In this document: positions 54,656-64,000 of the stretch, one piece after another | Position numbering within the stretch: position 1 is the stretch's first letter | How the letters are laid out: every line of letters starts with the position of its first letter | Assembly (NCBI GenBank): GCA_963995505.1 | Contig: OZ023180.1 | Span: forward strand, 1,302,501 to 1,366,500 | Source: Hypericum androsaemum | Lineage: Eukaryota; Streptophyta; Magnoliopsida; Malpighiales; Hypericaceae | Direction: 5' to 3' | DNA: 64,000 nt | Notes under the pieces: generated by a model | What the model was told of the DNA's origin: nothing | The model's database searches: none | The model's input: the letters and a program-made list of their open reading frames with translations, nothing else | Program-made: the position numbers and the translations under genes

Positions 54656-55706
54656 TGTTGTTTTGGAGGGTTGGTGTACTTGATTAGGATCTACGGCAGT
54701 CGAGGCAAGTGTTGGACACTTTCTCCGTAAGACGAGATTGTCCCGTATATTTCAGTGCGGTACGGGCTACGGAAATCGTCCCCAAGATACAACGACTGTT
54801 AGGGCATTTCCAAGAACGTTGCACACGTATCTCGAAACTTTCGGGCGAACCCTTATATACCCAGAACTTTCGGACCTTATTTTTTTCTAAGTGAAGAACG
54901 GGGAAAAGGAGAAGACAACAATGCTCGGAGATGCAAATGCTGCTGGGATGAGGAAAATGGCAAGGGGGCTGGCCTATTTATAGGCTGGAGGAGGCAGGGA
55001 AGCAGCCACCCCGAAAGGACGCGTCCGCTAGGCCAGCAGGCTGGCTGTCTGGCTGTGCTCGTGGACCTTCGGTGGCTTCTGGATCTTTCCAGGCGCGCCC
55101 AGGCTGCGCTGGCGCCCTTTCGCGAGGGATCTCGCACCCCTTCGGCCTTCTGGAAGTCTCCTGCACATTCCTGCCCGTCGTGCCTCTTCGCTGGCCAACC
55201 TGAAGGTGCTCGCAGCTCCTCGTCACTCCGGTAGCTGCGCAGCTCTCTCCGGACCCGGACAAAATACTTAAGGCTCCTCCAGCTCCTCGCGACGATGGCG
55301 CACTTCGGCCTCTTCGCTGGCCAACCTGAAGGTGCTCGCAGCTCCTAGTCACTCCGGTAGCTGCGCAGCTCTCTCCAGACCCGGACAAAATACTTAAGGC
55401 TCCTCCAGCTCCTCGCGACGATGCGCACGTGCGAAGTGCGCCACAAAGCGCTCATTGCGACCTGCGTCCAATGCGCCATGCGCACACGCGCGTGCGCGTG
55501 CTCGGACGGTGCGAAACCGTCCTCGCAGCTAGCGGTGGGTCAGCCTTTGGGTAGTCAACCAAGTTTGAGAGGTAAGGAGGGGAATTTCTTATAAACAAGG
55601 AAATTCTCCTTGCTCCAATCATTGTGGTATTGACCCTTTTTCCGTTTCCCTTTTGGGCCTCTACTTTGGGCCTTTCCACTTTGGGCCAAATGCATTCAAC
55701 CCAACA
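54656..55706 (-). repeat. Copia 5' LTR, 1051 bp, with 126-bp internal duplication
   Basis: Same ends as the 3' LTR. A TATA word (gtatataagg) lies at about 54851-54862. The block 55182-55297 is repeated at 55308-55423 (period 126), which explains most of the length difference from the 911-bp 3' LTR. The remainder is small indels and substitutions. Confidence 0.9.
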
Positions 55707-55711
55707 TTTAG

Positions 55712-56110
55712 CAGCAAAACCGCCAGTCCAGCAGCCGGCTCTGTCCCGGAGGAGACCTCCTGCCGTCGCCATACTTGTGGATGCTCTTTGTACTCCGTCT
55801 GTGTTGATTTTTATCCATCCAGGCGGGGGTGGTTGCCATCCAATCAGTTCTTCATGCCTCCTTGGCCTTAAACTCATTTCCGCAGCTGCTTGCCATGCCT
55901 CCTTAATCTCCTGAACCCTAAGACAAAGAAAGGCAAATGGGTCAGCAGGCCACTCTTCCACTTCTTCCCAAACCTCCTGATTTCTCCACTTCCAAAATTG
56001 GTTTAATGCCACAATGAACATATTTGACCAAGTTGGGGAGGCAGAGATATTAGTTTCAAGCCGGGAAGAGAGGTCATAATTAACGAAACCGAGCATTTTG
56101 CTCGCCTGAG
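55712..56110 (-). mobile_element. LINE remnant, unit B, part right of the Copia insertion
   Basis: Homologous to 40758-41185 (WIKINTDGVQRASTSMATAG on the minus strand). Its frame runs straight into the Copia LTR, so the long minus-strand frame at 55452-56096 is a chimera and not a gene. Confidence 0.75.
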
Positions 56111-56515
56111 TGCAGACAATTGAAGATGATGTTGGATGGGGTCAATCTAGATACCACTTCGAGGCGTGGCACACTTGCAATAGAAAATTGTGCAATTTAG
56201 GTCGTTGTAGATGTGCATAACTATTAGAATCAGAGTTGTTTTTTCAAGGGACATGCCCATAGTTGAGCACTTCTAGATTTCAATTTGTTTAGTTGGGAGA
56301 CGTTACCCAACACCAATTTTAATAGAAAATAACAAAAGAAATCGAAAAAGATCTTTACCAATTTTAGTTGATCGACGCCTCACTATATAAACATACCCGT
56401 AACTTTTTTGATGAAGGAATGGCGGAAATTTTGTGTTGTTGATTCGTATTTTTTGTGATGTTTTTGTATTAGAACGGATCATCTGGCTTATAGAGCTTTA
56501 GATTTGGATTTATTT

Positions 56516-57675
56516 AGAAAAATTTTCACTTATAGTTACTTTTTTCAACTCGATTGTATACATCAGCGCCACGTCAACACCACATTATATTTTTTATCCT
56601 AGATGTTGATGACGTGTCAAAATAAAAATTCTAATTTTCTAACCCTATTTAACAATCTCAAATCCCTACTAATTTTAACCTAACTCCTAAAATACTTACA
56701 GAACCTTCTCCCGCTCTCGCCTCACCATCTCCACCTCCAATTTTCCAACCCAACTCTCAAAATCACAAATTGTTTAAAAGGAATATAGAAAAGTTTCAAA
56801 TGAAACTTTCCTATCCTAAGGAGAAGAATCCTCGCCGTGGGGGGACCGGAGACGGCGGAGAGGGGACCGATCGATGGCGGACGCGAAGAGCTACGACGTG
56901 AAAAGCGACACCTGTGCCCCGGTCGTGAGCCTTCCCTCGGGGTTTGAGAGGTAAGACTCCGCTGTGATGGGCGGGAAGATGTACCTAACAAAAGGCTGGG
57001 TGTGGCCATTTTATTTCACGCCACGTGGCACAGTGTACGACAGCGATTGGGACGTATGACCGGAGATGAGCGGCGCGATAAGGGAAGCCTGGACAAGGCT
57101 GAGCATGGTCCTGGATGGGAACCTGTTCGTGCACTCGTCAGGGTTAAACGTCGCCGTTGGAACAGTGAGTGAGGTCGGGGAGTGGGAGTTTTCCGTCGAC
57201 TGGGAGGTCATTGTTGCCCCAAAGGCGTTTTCCGACTTTTCACCGCGCAACTATGAGGTCCTTTACGCCTAGTGATTTTCAGGGAAAGGTGTAAATTAGT
57301 GTAATTTGATATTTCATAATCATTGTACAGTATCGACGTCATTGATAAAATGACCAATTTGAGATTTTTGAAACTTTCCTATGTTCTTTTTAAACAATTT
57401 GTGATTTTGGGAGTTAGGGTTGGAAAATTAGAAGTGGAGATGGTGAGACGAGAGAGGGAGAGGGTTCTAAAAGTATTTTAGGGGTTGGGTTGAAATTAGT
57501 AGGGATTTGAGATTTTTAATTAGGATTAGAAAAATTGAAATTTTTTATTTTGACATGTCATCAAGGATAGAAAATACGATGCGGTGCTGACATTATTCTA
57601 ATGTATATAGTCGAGTTAAAAAAATTAACTCCGATTATAAATTTATTACCAAAAATATCACTTTTAAAAATTTTT
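56516..57675 (+). mobile_element. Pack-MULE-like element with F-box/kelch fragment, unit B
   Basis: Near-identical to 41597-43260 but without the nested MITE; both long inverted arms are uninterrupted. It carries the kelch fragment 56874-57272. Confidence 0.7.
56874..57272 (+). pseudogene. Kelch-repeat fragment, unit B
   Basis: Same frame and the same two internal stops as the unit A copy (41955-42353), with a few substitutions (for example DTCAPVV for DTWAPVV). Shared stops show the fragment was already dead before the duplication. Confidence 0.7.
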
Positions 57676-57699
57676 GTCACCTGAAAACAAACCTAAACC

Positions 57700-58800
57700 G
57701 GAGTCCCAAGATTTGTTTTTTATAAGCATTAATAAATAATATATATCTTCCTTCCCTCCTATGTCATGGCTTTCTTCTTCTTTTTTGTCTCGTCTTTATT
57801 TTTTCTTTGGCCTTGTACTTCTGTGCTAATACGCAACTGCGTTTGACGTTTCTTTTTTCTTTTTTTTCGGTTTTCGGGGTAACCTCGGAATACATTTCTA
57901 TGCCGTGGATATCATAGTATTCATGTCTCAGGGGTGAATTTTCGGACCAATTCTAATATCCGAATCTTGATTTTGGTATTAGAATTGGAATCTTCCACCT
58001 ATCAAAAATTCTAAATTTAATTTTTTTACATTCAGTTATCTGAAACACCCCAATTTCAAACAAAAGAAGACTAATATTTCCTTTTCAAACAAACAATCAC
58101 GATAGGCAGGAGCATCGCATTCATATCATTATGGGATCTAATTTCATGCGTCTACATTTTGCCTTGGAATAATTTTTGTGTCGGGTATTTGGGCCTTTCG
58201 GCCATCTATGAATGATGTGTATGTGTAAATACTGGGCTCATCCGATTCAGGTGGGCTTTTAAGCCCACACCTTTTGTTGTAAAAAATTCGGCGTCACGTG
58301 GTCATAGACCCGTAGTTCACAATTGTAGTTTTCGCCTTTTTCCTTCTGAAGATAAAGTTTCGTCGTCAGCAGAAGAAAAATCTAACAAAAGAGATAACCT
58401 ATAGAGTTGTTCCAATTTGATATCCTTAAGTAGGTTTTAGATTTTTTTTTTGGTAATTAAAGTGCTTTATTAAAGCAAAGAAAGGAAATTACAACCAAAC
58501 GAGAAGCAAAAGAACTTACAGGTAATTATAAAAGTCTACCACATCTACAGATAAAAATAGGTTTTAGATTTAGTTCTTGCGATAAAAATAAAAGAGATTG
58601 GGATAACCATGCCAAGACTACAAGTTAAACCGTAGATAAGAAATTCCTCGGTAGAATGCCGCCGGCAGCTAGCCGCCAAAACAGAACAAATTTGAGACAA
58701 TTAACGGTCAACAGAAGTTTCTTTACAGCACATGAGAAAAATTATTGAACGTAAACAAATACATTTCCACAAAAACAGAACATAAAGTATAATTACAATT
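57700..58800. repeat. Module upstream flank, copy for dirigent 4
   Basis: Nearly identical to 43290-44385. No gene; it contains the second copy of the short retroposon (about 58441-58555, target duplication taggttttagattt exact on both sides). Confidence 0.8.
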
Positions 58801-58874
58801 TAACGTTTGACCACGTGGACGTCTGCATTTATAATTTTAAAATTATCCCATGCAGACCCGGATTTCTATATAAG
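58801..58874 (+). promoter_or_regulatory. Dirigent promoter block, copy 4: G-box and TATA
   Basis: CACGTG at 58812-58817; tatataa at 58867-58873. It is intact although the gene downstream is broken. Confidence 0.65.
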
Positions 58875-58957
58875 TACCGTTATCTTTTCCTTTATCCCAA
58901 ATCATAAATTCATACAATTCTCGAAGTCCCTCAAAAGAAATTCATTTCCCAGACGCT

Positions 58958-59546
58958 ATGGCTTCCAATTACTTCAATCTTTGCCGTTCTCATTTTGTCC
59001 TTTGTCCAATTCCAAGCACAAGGAAGCTACGTGACATCCCTAAACCCTAGAAGACTAGGTCTGAAGAAAGAAAAGCTAACCTACTTCCGATTCTACATGC
59101 ACGACATAACCGCGGGATCAAGCCCCACCGCCCTGACCCTCATCACACCTGAGAAAGACACGATGGTCCCGGGCGCCGGCACGACGAACACCATCGACGG
59201 CGTGTTTGGAACCGTTAACATCATCGACAACCCGTTAACCGAAGGACCGGAGAGCAGCTCCAAGCTGATCGGAAAAGTACAAGGCGTATATGCTCAGACG
59301 TCCCAAGAGGAGACGAGCTTGTTGATGGCCATGAACTTTGTGTTCCTTGAGGAGAAGTACAATGGGAGCAGTATAGCTGTGTTGGGAAGAAACCAGGTGT
59401 ACAATGAAGCTAGGGAGATGCCGGTAGTCGGCGGAAGTGGTCTGTTCCGGTTTTCCCGGGGATACACGGTGGCTACTACTTACACCTTCAATGAAACCGC
59501 TCAGGGTGTTATCTCCGAGTTTCAAGTCTATGTCCTGCATTATTAA
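58958..59546 (+). pseudogene. Dirigent gene, copy 4, 2-bp deletion in the signal peptide
   Basis: The original ATG is at 58958. Compared with copy 3 ('ttacttcctaatcttt'), two bases are missing here ('ttacttcaatcttt', about 58975), so the frame changes after six codons and stops after 30 codons. From there to 59546 the dirigent frame is otherwise open and identical in protein to copy 3. A product could arise only from an internal non-ATG or later ATG start and would lack a signal peptide. A recent pseudogene. Confidence 0.9.
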
Positions 59547-60464
59547 CTTCTCTCCGCCAAGAGCCACAAACGGCACAAGAACCGAAGGAAGAATTCGTAA
59601 TTTTGTATCATTCTGTAGAATGTGTTCGTTTGTACTTAATTGAGCTAGTTAAGCTTAATTATTTAGTAAACACTTATACGGCCCAAGGATGGTGCAAGTG
59701 ATACATGTGTATTGTGAAATAATAAGTGTAATACAGTAATTAAAAATTTCAAGAAGTGGTAATTTATTTCTGAATCAAAATATGTTTTCCATTTCTTTAC
59801 ATTCCCTTAACAAATAGACGCATTTTTTATTAAAATAATATAACACCCTTATTATTATTACTAAAATTGAACACGAACAAACCAACAAACACTTACTCTA
59901 ATGACATGAGGGATAACTTGGGTGCAGTTTATCGGAGTTTTGCGAAAAAATTTACTCATCAAAAAATTCAACAGTAATAAACACATTCCGACGGTTCATC
60001 GTCCTCTAAAAAAACGACGTTAGTTTTTATAAATACGAACTTTGAGTTCAAAGCAACGGAAGATAAAATTTCTCACCAACACAAATCTGAGGACAGTATA
60101 ACATAAAATCGGATAACGATATCGTTAGAGAAATTTTTATAGTGTGTTGTAGACCGAATTCTCAGTAGTCTTCATCTACGAACTTGTTTCAGTTGAAATT
60201 CTCGAAAATTTGCTAAGAAAATTTTTCGACAAAGAAGCCAAAGAAACTGTGTATTTTTCTTGGTTAATGAAAACGTGTATTAACCCTGGATACTAATACA
60301 TATATAGTAAATAAACTAAACAACTCCTAAAGTTTACGTGAGCATTAAGTTGGAAGTCGTTTGAGGCTTCCAACGTCGGCTTGCTCTTCTTGGGCCTAGG
60401 TTAATTCTATTTTTTTTTCACTCAGTTAACATGTTCAACATCTAATAAATTTTACTATATATGT
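59547..60464. other. 3' flank of dirigent 4, no gene
   Basis: Near-identical to 45131-46051; AT-rich and without a recognisable feature. Confidence 0.6.
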
Positions 60465-60473
60465 TATTATTTA

Positions 60474-61628
60474 GGAAAAAGTTTATTTTAGTACCCTGTA
60501 ATATTGCAAAAAATTACTTTAGTACCATGTGGTAAAAAACTCATCAATCGAGTCAAACCTCAGCCAATTAACATCACTTAGGTCCACGGACAACTGCCCA
60601 AACCTTTTCCAACCTCTCCGAACCTTGCCCGACCATCTGGATGGGCCACATCAGTATTTTCTGATGATGTGGCGCCACGTAGCATCTCCTCTCTCTTCTT
60701 TCTCCCTTCCCTCTCCTCTTTCTCCCTTCCCTCTCTCTTCTTCTTCTTCTTCTTCTTCTTCTTCTTCCTCCTCCTCCTCCTCCTCCTCCTCCTCTCCCCC
60801 AAAACCCAGAAATTCAAAAACCGTCATGGTCACTCCCACTTTGCATCATCAAGTGGCCAAATTTTGGAATAGTTACAATTGCAGATCATTGAGGTTTCAC
60901 GCGATACTCCTTAAAAAAAGAGAGTTGGTGACACACAATCATCAACCTAATATTCAAACCATCGGGGAACACTTCACGGAAAGACCTTGTCCAGCAAGAA
61001 AATGTAAGCTACTAGCCAGCCAGCAATCACTCTTACCACATTCAAAACAATCCCCCGCCCAAACACACTCCCTACGACTACCATTACAAGTAGCAAGGTT
61101 TGAAGTAATCAAAAATCAATAAAATCCAAGAGAGAAAGTGACATTGTAAGGCCGCCATACATAATGTCGTGGCAATGCCAAAACCTTCCCCCTCGCTACT
61201 CCAGCGAGTAGAAATTCTAAGTCGGACCACATCTACCACCTTGAACCATAGGAAAATATCCAACTGGCCGCGGGTTCAGAACTAAATCTCACTCAGTTTC
61301 ATCAGGTCTATCCAACAATTTCACATTTCTATAAATTCTCTATAGAAAAGAACAACTCTGTGAGAGAGAGAGAGGTCACTGTCCCGAACGCGGGGGTCGG
61401 AGTCGAGGACGGCGAGCCTGTCTTCCTCGGAAATGGCAGCGACCAGGCGGGAGCAGAGGGACGCGAGTCAGGAGATCTCCTAGCAGAAATCGAAGTCCGG
61501 GGCGGATAATTGGCGTGGACCTAAGTGATGTTAATTGGCTGAGGTTTGACTCGATTGATAAGTTTTTTACCACAGGGTACTAAATTAATTTTTTACAATA
61601 CCACAGGGTACTAAAATAGACTTTTTTC
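60474..61628. mobile_element. Mutator-like non-autonomous element, complete, with cargo
   Basis: The target duplication tattattta lies at 60465-60473 and 61629-61637. The inverted ends contain 'taccctgtaatattgcaaaa' and 'gtttgactcgattgat'-type words, about 110 bp long. It is related to the element at 15783-16985 (same 'agtaccctgtggta' end and cgaaccttgcccg block). A CTT/CTC microsatellite lies at about 60735-60795. Near the right end, the minus strand reads LASLCSRLVAAISEEDRLAV then L-D-S-D-P-R-V-R (about 61376-61490), probably a captured host exon of unknown origin. No transposase. Confidence 0.88.
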
Positions 61629-61637
61629 TATTATTTA

Positions 61638-63115
61638 ATTAAATCTAACTTAATCAAATAATTATAATTTCATCTAATAGAATTATAATATTTTTCTATA
61701 GATTAAATATTCTTGATCAAATCAATATTTAATCTAACCAACTTCAATTCGTAAACTAAGACTATTTGTTGGGTGACCCATAGCCCCTCACATGTCAAGC
61801 AATTAGGTAATGTGAAGCTCGTAGTATTTCGGTCTAGAACATATGATCAAATTGTTTGAATGACAATATGATCAAATTGTTTGAATGACAATATGATCAT
61901 CTGTCTAAAAGTGACAATATGATCAATTAGTAGAATGAGACAATATGATCAAATTATTTGAATAAATACTTTAATCATGTTTTAGACTTAATTGAGTATT
62001 CGCGAATAAAAAGACCGAAATACTACGAGCTTCACATTACTGATAGTTGTAGTATACTCGTAATGTACCTCATATGTTAAGATTGTCTGGTTTATTATCT
62101 AGGTTTAGACACCATTCCAAAAGTGACGTGTATTGGCCAATGACTAACGATCCAATTAGTTATGAGAAGACAAGTATCTTCTCCAAATCTATTCGAGGAA
62201 TGAATCATATTCTTGGCTCAACTACCACACACATTGACTTCGCGAAGTACCCAACACATGATGTATCTACCTCGTTAGGAGTGTAAGTGTTGGTCATGGT
62301 CAAAACCCATCACACGTACATGTCGTGCGTATTGACCTCAAGTCGAAAGACTATTACACTACTCCACAAACTGATATTTTCGTAGACACGTAAATAGAAT
62401 ACACCAAACGATTTCTCGGTCGGACATGCCAATACTCCCTAGAGTATCTGTGCATTCATCATGAAACACCTAGTATCTCGTAGTTGTGAGAACCATTACA
62501 TCTTCTAAGGTTATGATGCAGATCGCACACCAATCTCAAATGCATCATTGATATCTCAATCTCGATGATCATTGATTGTGGCTGTTTGAGAACTATGTTC
62601 ATAGTCATTGAGATTTCACATTCTCAAGGACAGTACTAGTTCATGAGAACACAAATATGAATAATGCAATCAATCAAATATTGTATATTCAATAAGTGTA
62701 AGGCCGAGTATTATAAATTAATAACACAGAATAACTTAATGTGATCAAGTATAATGTTCTTATTTCGAATGTCTCTATACTAATAAATACATATTTTGGT
62801 AAAATTAGACGTCCAATTAGATTAGGAGACAAAAGACTTCATAATTTATCAACGCCTCTTATTTTTACTACCCTATAAAAGATCAACTAATCCAAATCTA
62901 AATCGAATAAAAATTTTGATAAAATTTTCCTATCATCGAGATTATAATCTCAGACCAACTAAAAATTAGACATCGATGACTCTCCTGAACCTCTATAAAA
63001 GGACAGAGACCTCCAAGACCTAGCCATTAATCCCTCAAATGAATTTCTTCGAGAAAAAAAACATCGATTAAGAAACAAGCTTCTCCATAAACCCTAGCAA
63101 AGAGTCTCAAAAACA
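61638..63115. other. Intergenic with inverted repeat and retroelement-like sequence, no gene
   Basis: Contains a perfect 27-bp inverted repeat (61808-61834 and 62013-62039). Between the arms are tandem copies of 'gacaatatgatcaaattgtt' (about 61845-61960). The stretch 62050-62760 is non-coding and resembles the non-coding leader or trailer of LTR elements, but no LTR could be drawn. The last 120 bases (from about 62990) match the leaders of the other SKP1-like copies. Confidence 0.6.
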
Positions 63116-63508
63116 ATGTTGTCGAAGAAGATAACACTAAAGAGCTCGGACTATCAAGCCTTGGTTGTGGACGAGGGGGTGGCACTTGTGTCGCAGAAGA
63201 TCAAGCACTTGATCGAGGATGGCTGCACCGACAACGTGATCCAGCTCCCGAACTTGACAAGCGAGATCCTGTCGAAGGTGATCGAGTATTGCAAGAAGCA
63301 CGTCGAGGCCGCCATGGCCGACAAGTCATTCGTTGACGACGCCGATCTCAAGAACTGGGATGCGGAGTTCGTGAGAGTGGACCAGATCACACTCTTTTGC
63401 CTCATGCTCGCCGCTAAATACTTGGACATACAGTGCTTGCGGGACCTTACTTGCCGGACAATGGCGGATGTGATGGCTGACGGACAAGTAGTCTACTTTT
63501 TTTTTTGA
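63116..63508 (+). CDS. SKP1-like protein, copy 4, intact but C-terminally short
   Basis: 130 residues: [20 protein letters not shown], then [53 protein letters not shown] and [18 protein letters not shown], ending F-F-F-stop. It has the POZ-like fold and linker helices of SKP1, but the usual MIKGKTPEEIR...WAF segment that holds the F-box is missing, as in the other copies here. The final phenylalanines come from a T-run that looks like the tail of a retroposon inserted at the original stop. It might still bind cullin through the N-terminal fold, but F-box binding should be weak or absent. Confidence 0.75.
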   Translation: MLSKKITLKSSDYQALVVDEGVALVSQKIKHLIEDGCTDNVIQLPNLTSEILSKVIEYCKKHVEAAMADKSFVDDADLKNWDAEFVRVDQITLFCLMLAAKYLDIQCLRDLTCRTMADVMADGQVVYFFF

Positions 63509-64000
63509 AAAGTAAAAGTATATTACTCCTCAAAAAATCCCAAAGAAGCTTACAGGAATTACAACCTTAATGAATCAGATAGAACCTATCGAAGTAGAAC
63601 CTATGAGATAAATACTATCTAATTTTCTTGAAAATATGGAACCAAGTCAATAAACTCACGAATTGTAAATGCCACAAAAGAAAGCCAAAATCCAACGAAA
63701 CACCTAACGAAAAAATCAAGGGGATCAAAAGACCAAGAGTGAGAATGCCCACTGGCGGCCTCCTTAATTGAGCGGAAGATAAAAGAGGCATCCTCCTCTC
63801 AAGAAAAACCCGCCATGATAGCAAGATGCCATGCCTCGGTCAAAAGCTCTTCGCGAAGAGCATCCTCATTTGAATCCATACTCGCCAAAATCGAGGGGAG
63901 GCAAAGCTCCAACTCCAGCTTCGAAGGTTTTTCCTTCAATTTTGGAATCGAAGATTGCAAAAGAACGGCGGCTAGAACGGATCGGAGCCATCTGTTCAAA
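63493..64000 (-). mobile_element. Retroposon or LINE-like sequence running off the window
   Basis: Begins with a T-run at about 63492-63503 (A-tail on the minus strand), followed by 'aaaagtatattactcctcaa' as in other retroposon tails here. A minus-strand frame at 63799-63999 (RWLRSVLAAVLLQSSIPKLK ... REELLTEAWHLAIMAGF) continues past a stop as EEDASFIFRSIKEAASGHSH. The family was not recognised. The far end and any target duplication lie outside the window. Confidence 0.45.

Larger units (their letters stand above)
49291..55706 (-). mobile_element. Copia-type LTR retrotransposon, complete, 6416 bp
   Basis: The ends are TGTTGGG...ACAACA on the minus strand, and the target duplication tttag lies at 49286-49290 and 55707-55711. 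Order on the minus strand: 5' LTR (55706-54656), primer-site region, gag-protease-integrase-RT-RNase H frame (54627-50743), polypurine tract (catgtgggggat, about 50202-50213), 3' LTR (50201-49291). Integrase before RT marks Copia; the sequence is closest in style to the Tnt1/Tork group. The insertion broke the LINE RNase H relic of unit B; unit A has the empty site (aatttagaagc near 40757). Confidence 0.95.
46442..60859. repeat. Tandem segmental duplication, unit B
   Basis: Second copy of 38079-46428, expanded by a 6.4-kb Copia element (49291-55706), altered by replacement of about 880 bases with a truncated Gypsy end (47638-48664), and lacking the unit A MITE. Outside these events the copies are nearly identical. 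Confidence 0.9.

Noticed and set aside
55452..56096. Long minus-strand frame joining RNase H-like and basic sequence
   Set aside because: It crosses the Copia LTR border at 55706/55707, so it is a chimera of LTR sequence and a LINE remnant.
60578..60839. Poly-glutamate/poly-lysine frames on the minus strand and poly-serine on the plus strand (also at 46116-46468)
   Set aside because: Translation of the CTT/CTC microsatellite inside the Mutator-like element.
1..64000. tRNA genes, rRNA, CRISPR arrays, bacterial operons
   Set aside because: None seen by eye; gene structure is clearly plant nuclear. A tRNA scan was not possible here.

Overview
This is nuclear DNA of a flowering plant, most probably a eudicot. 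The signs are GT-AG introns in AT-rich intergenic DNA, plant-only families (dirigent, BAHD acyltransferase, B3, SDE3 helicase, Ole e 6-like, FCS-like zinc finger, WIYLD) and dense plant transposons. The species cannot be fixed from the sequence. No tRNA, rRNA or CRISPR array was seen.

Left part (1-31 kb), sparse single genes: the 3' exons of a mitochondrial-type DnaJ (GFA2-like, +) at 208-1066; a damaged WIYLD-domain gene (+) near 3.6-4.8 kb; an F-box gene (-) at 6951-8237; unrecognised exon-like pieces near 10.6-10.9 kb; a B3 relic (-) near 14.8-15.1 kb and an intact B3 gene (-) at 18606-19292; a complete four-exon SDE3-like RNA helicase (-) at 21000-24352; a two-exon BAHD acyltransferase (-) at 27865-29287. 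Between them lie a 164-bp MITE, two Mutator-like elements with long terminal inverted repeats (one carries rearranged histone H2A pieces), a decayed Copia-type remnant, a retroposon with a 16-bp target duplication, a minisatellite and a perfect 22-bp-arm hairpin.

Right part (31-64 kb), a young repeated cluster: an Ole e 6-like secreted protein gene (31345-31699) is followed by repeated modules of dirigent gene, short SKP1-like gene and FCS-like zinc-finger fragment. Three dirigent genes are intact (33012, 37386, 44540); the fourth (58958) is broken by a 2-bp deletion. The segment 38079-46428 has been tandemly duplicated to 46442-60859. The second copy later gained a 6.4-kb Copia element (49291-55706, TSD tttag) and the first a 491-bp hAT-type MITE (42581-43071, TSD gaaattag); in each case the other copy keeps the empty site. 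Both copies carry an older Mutator-like element with an F-box/kelch fragment, a LINE RNase H relic, a solo LTR inside the SKP1-like gene and a short retroposon.

How the genes relate: the dirigent copies share a promoter block (G-box plus TATA) and are probably co-regulated secreted proteins acting in lignan or lignin coupling. The SKP1-like copies lack the C-terminal part that contacts F-box proteins, and most are broken. The other genes look like independent transcription units. The most informative material is the layered insertion history between duplicate copies, the Copia element whose primer-binding position is complementary to its own LTR instead of resembling a tRNA end, and the gene-capturing Mutator-like elements.
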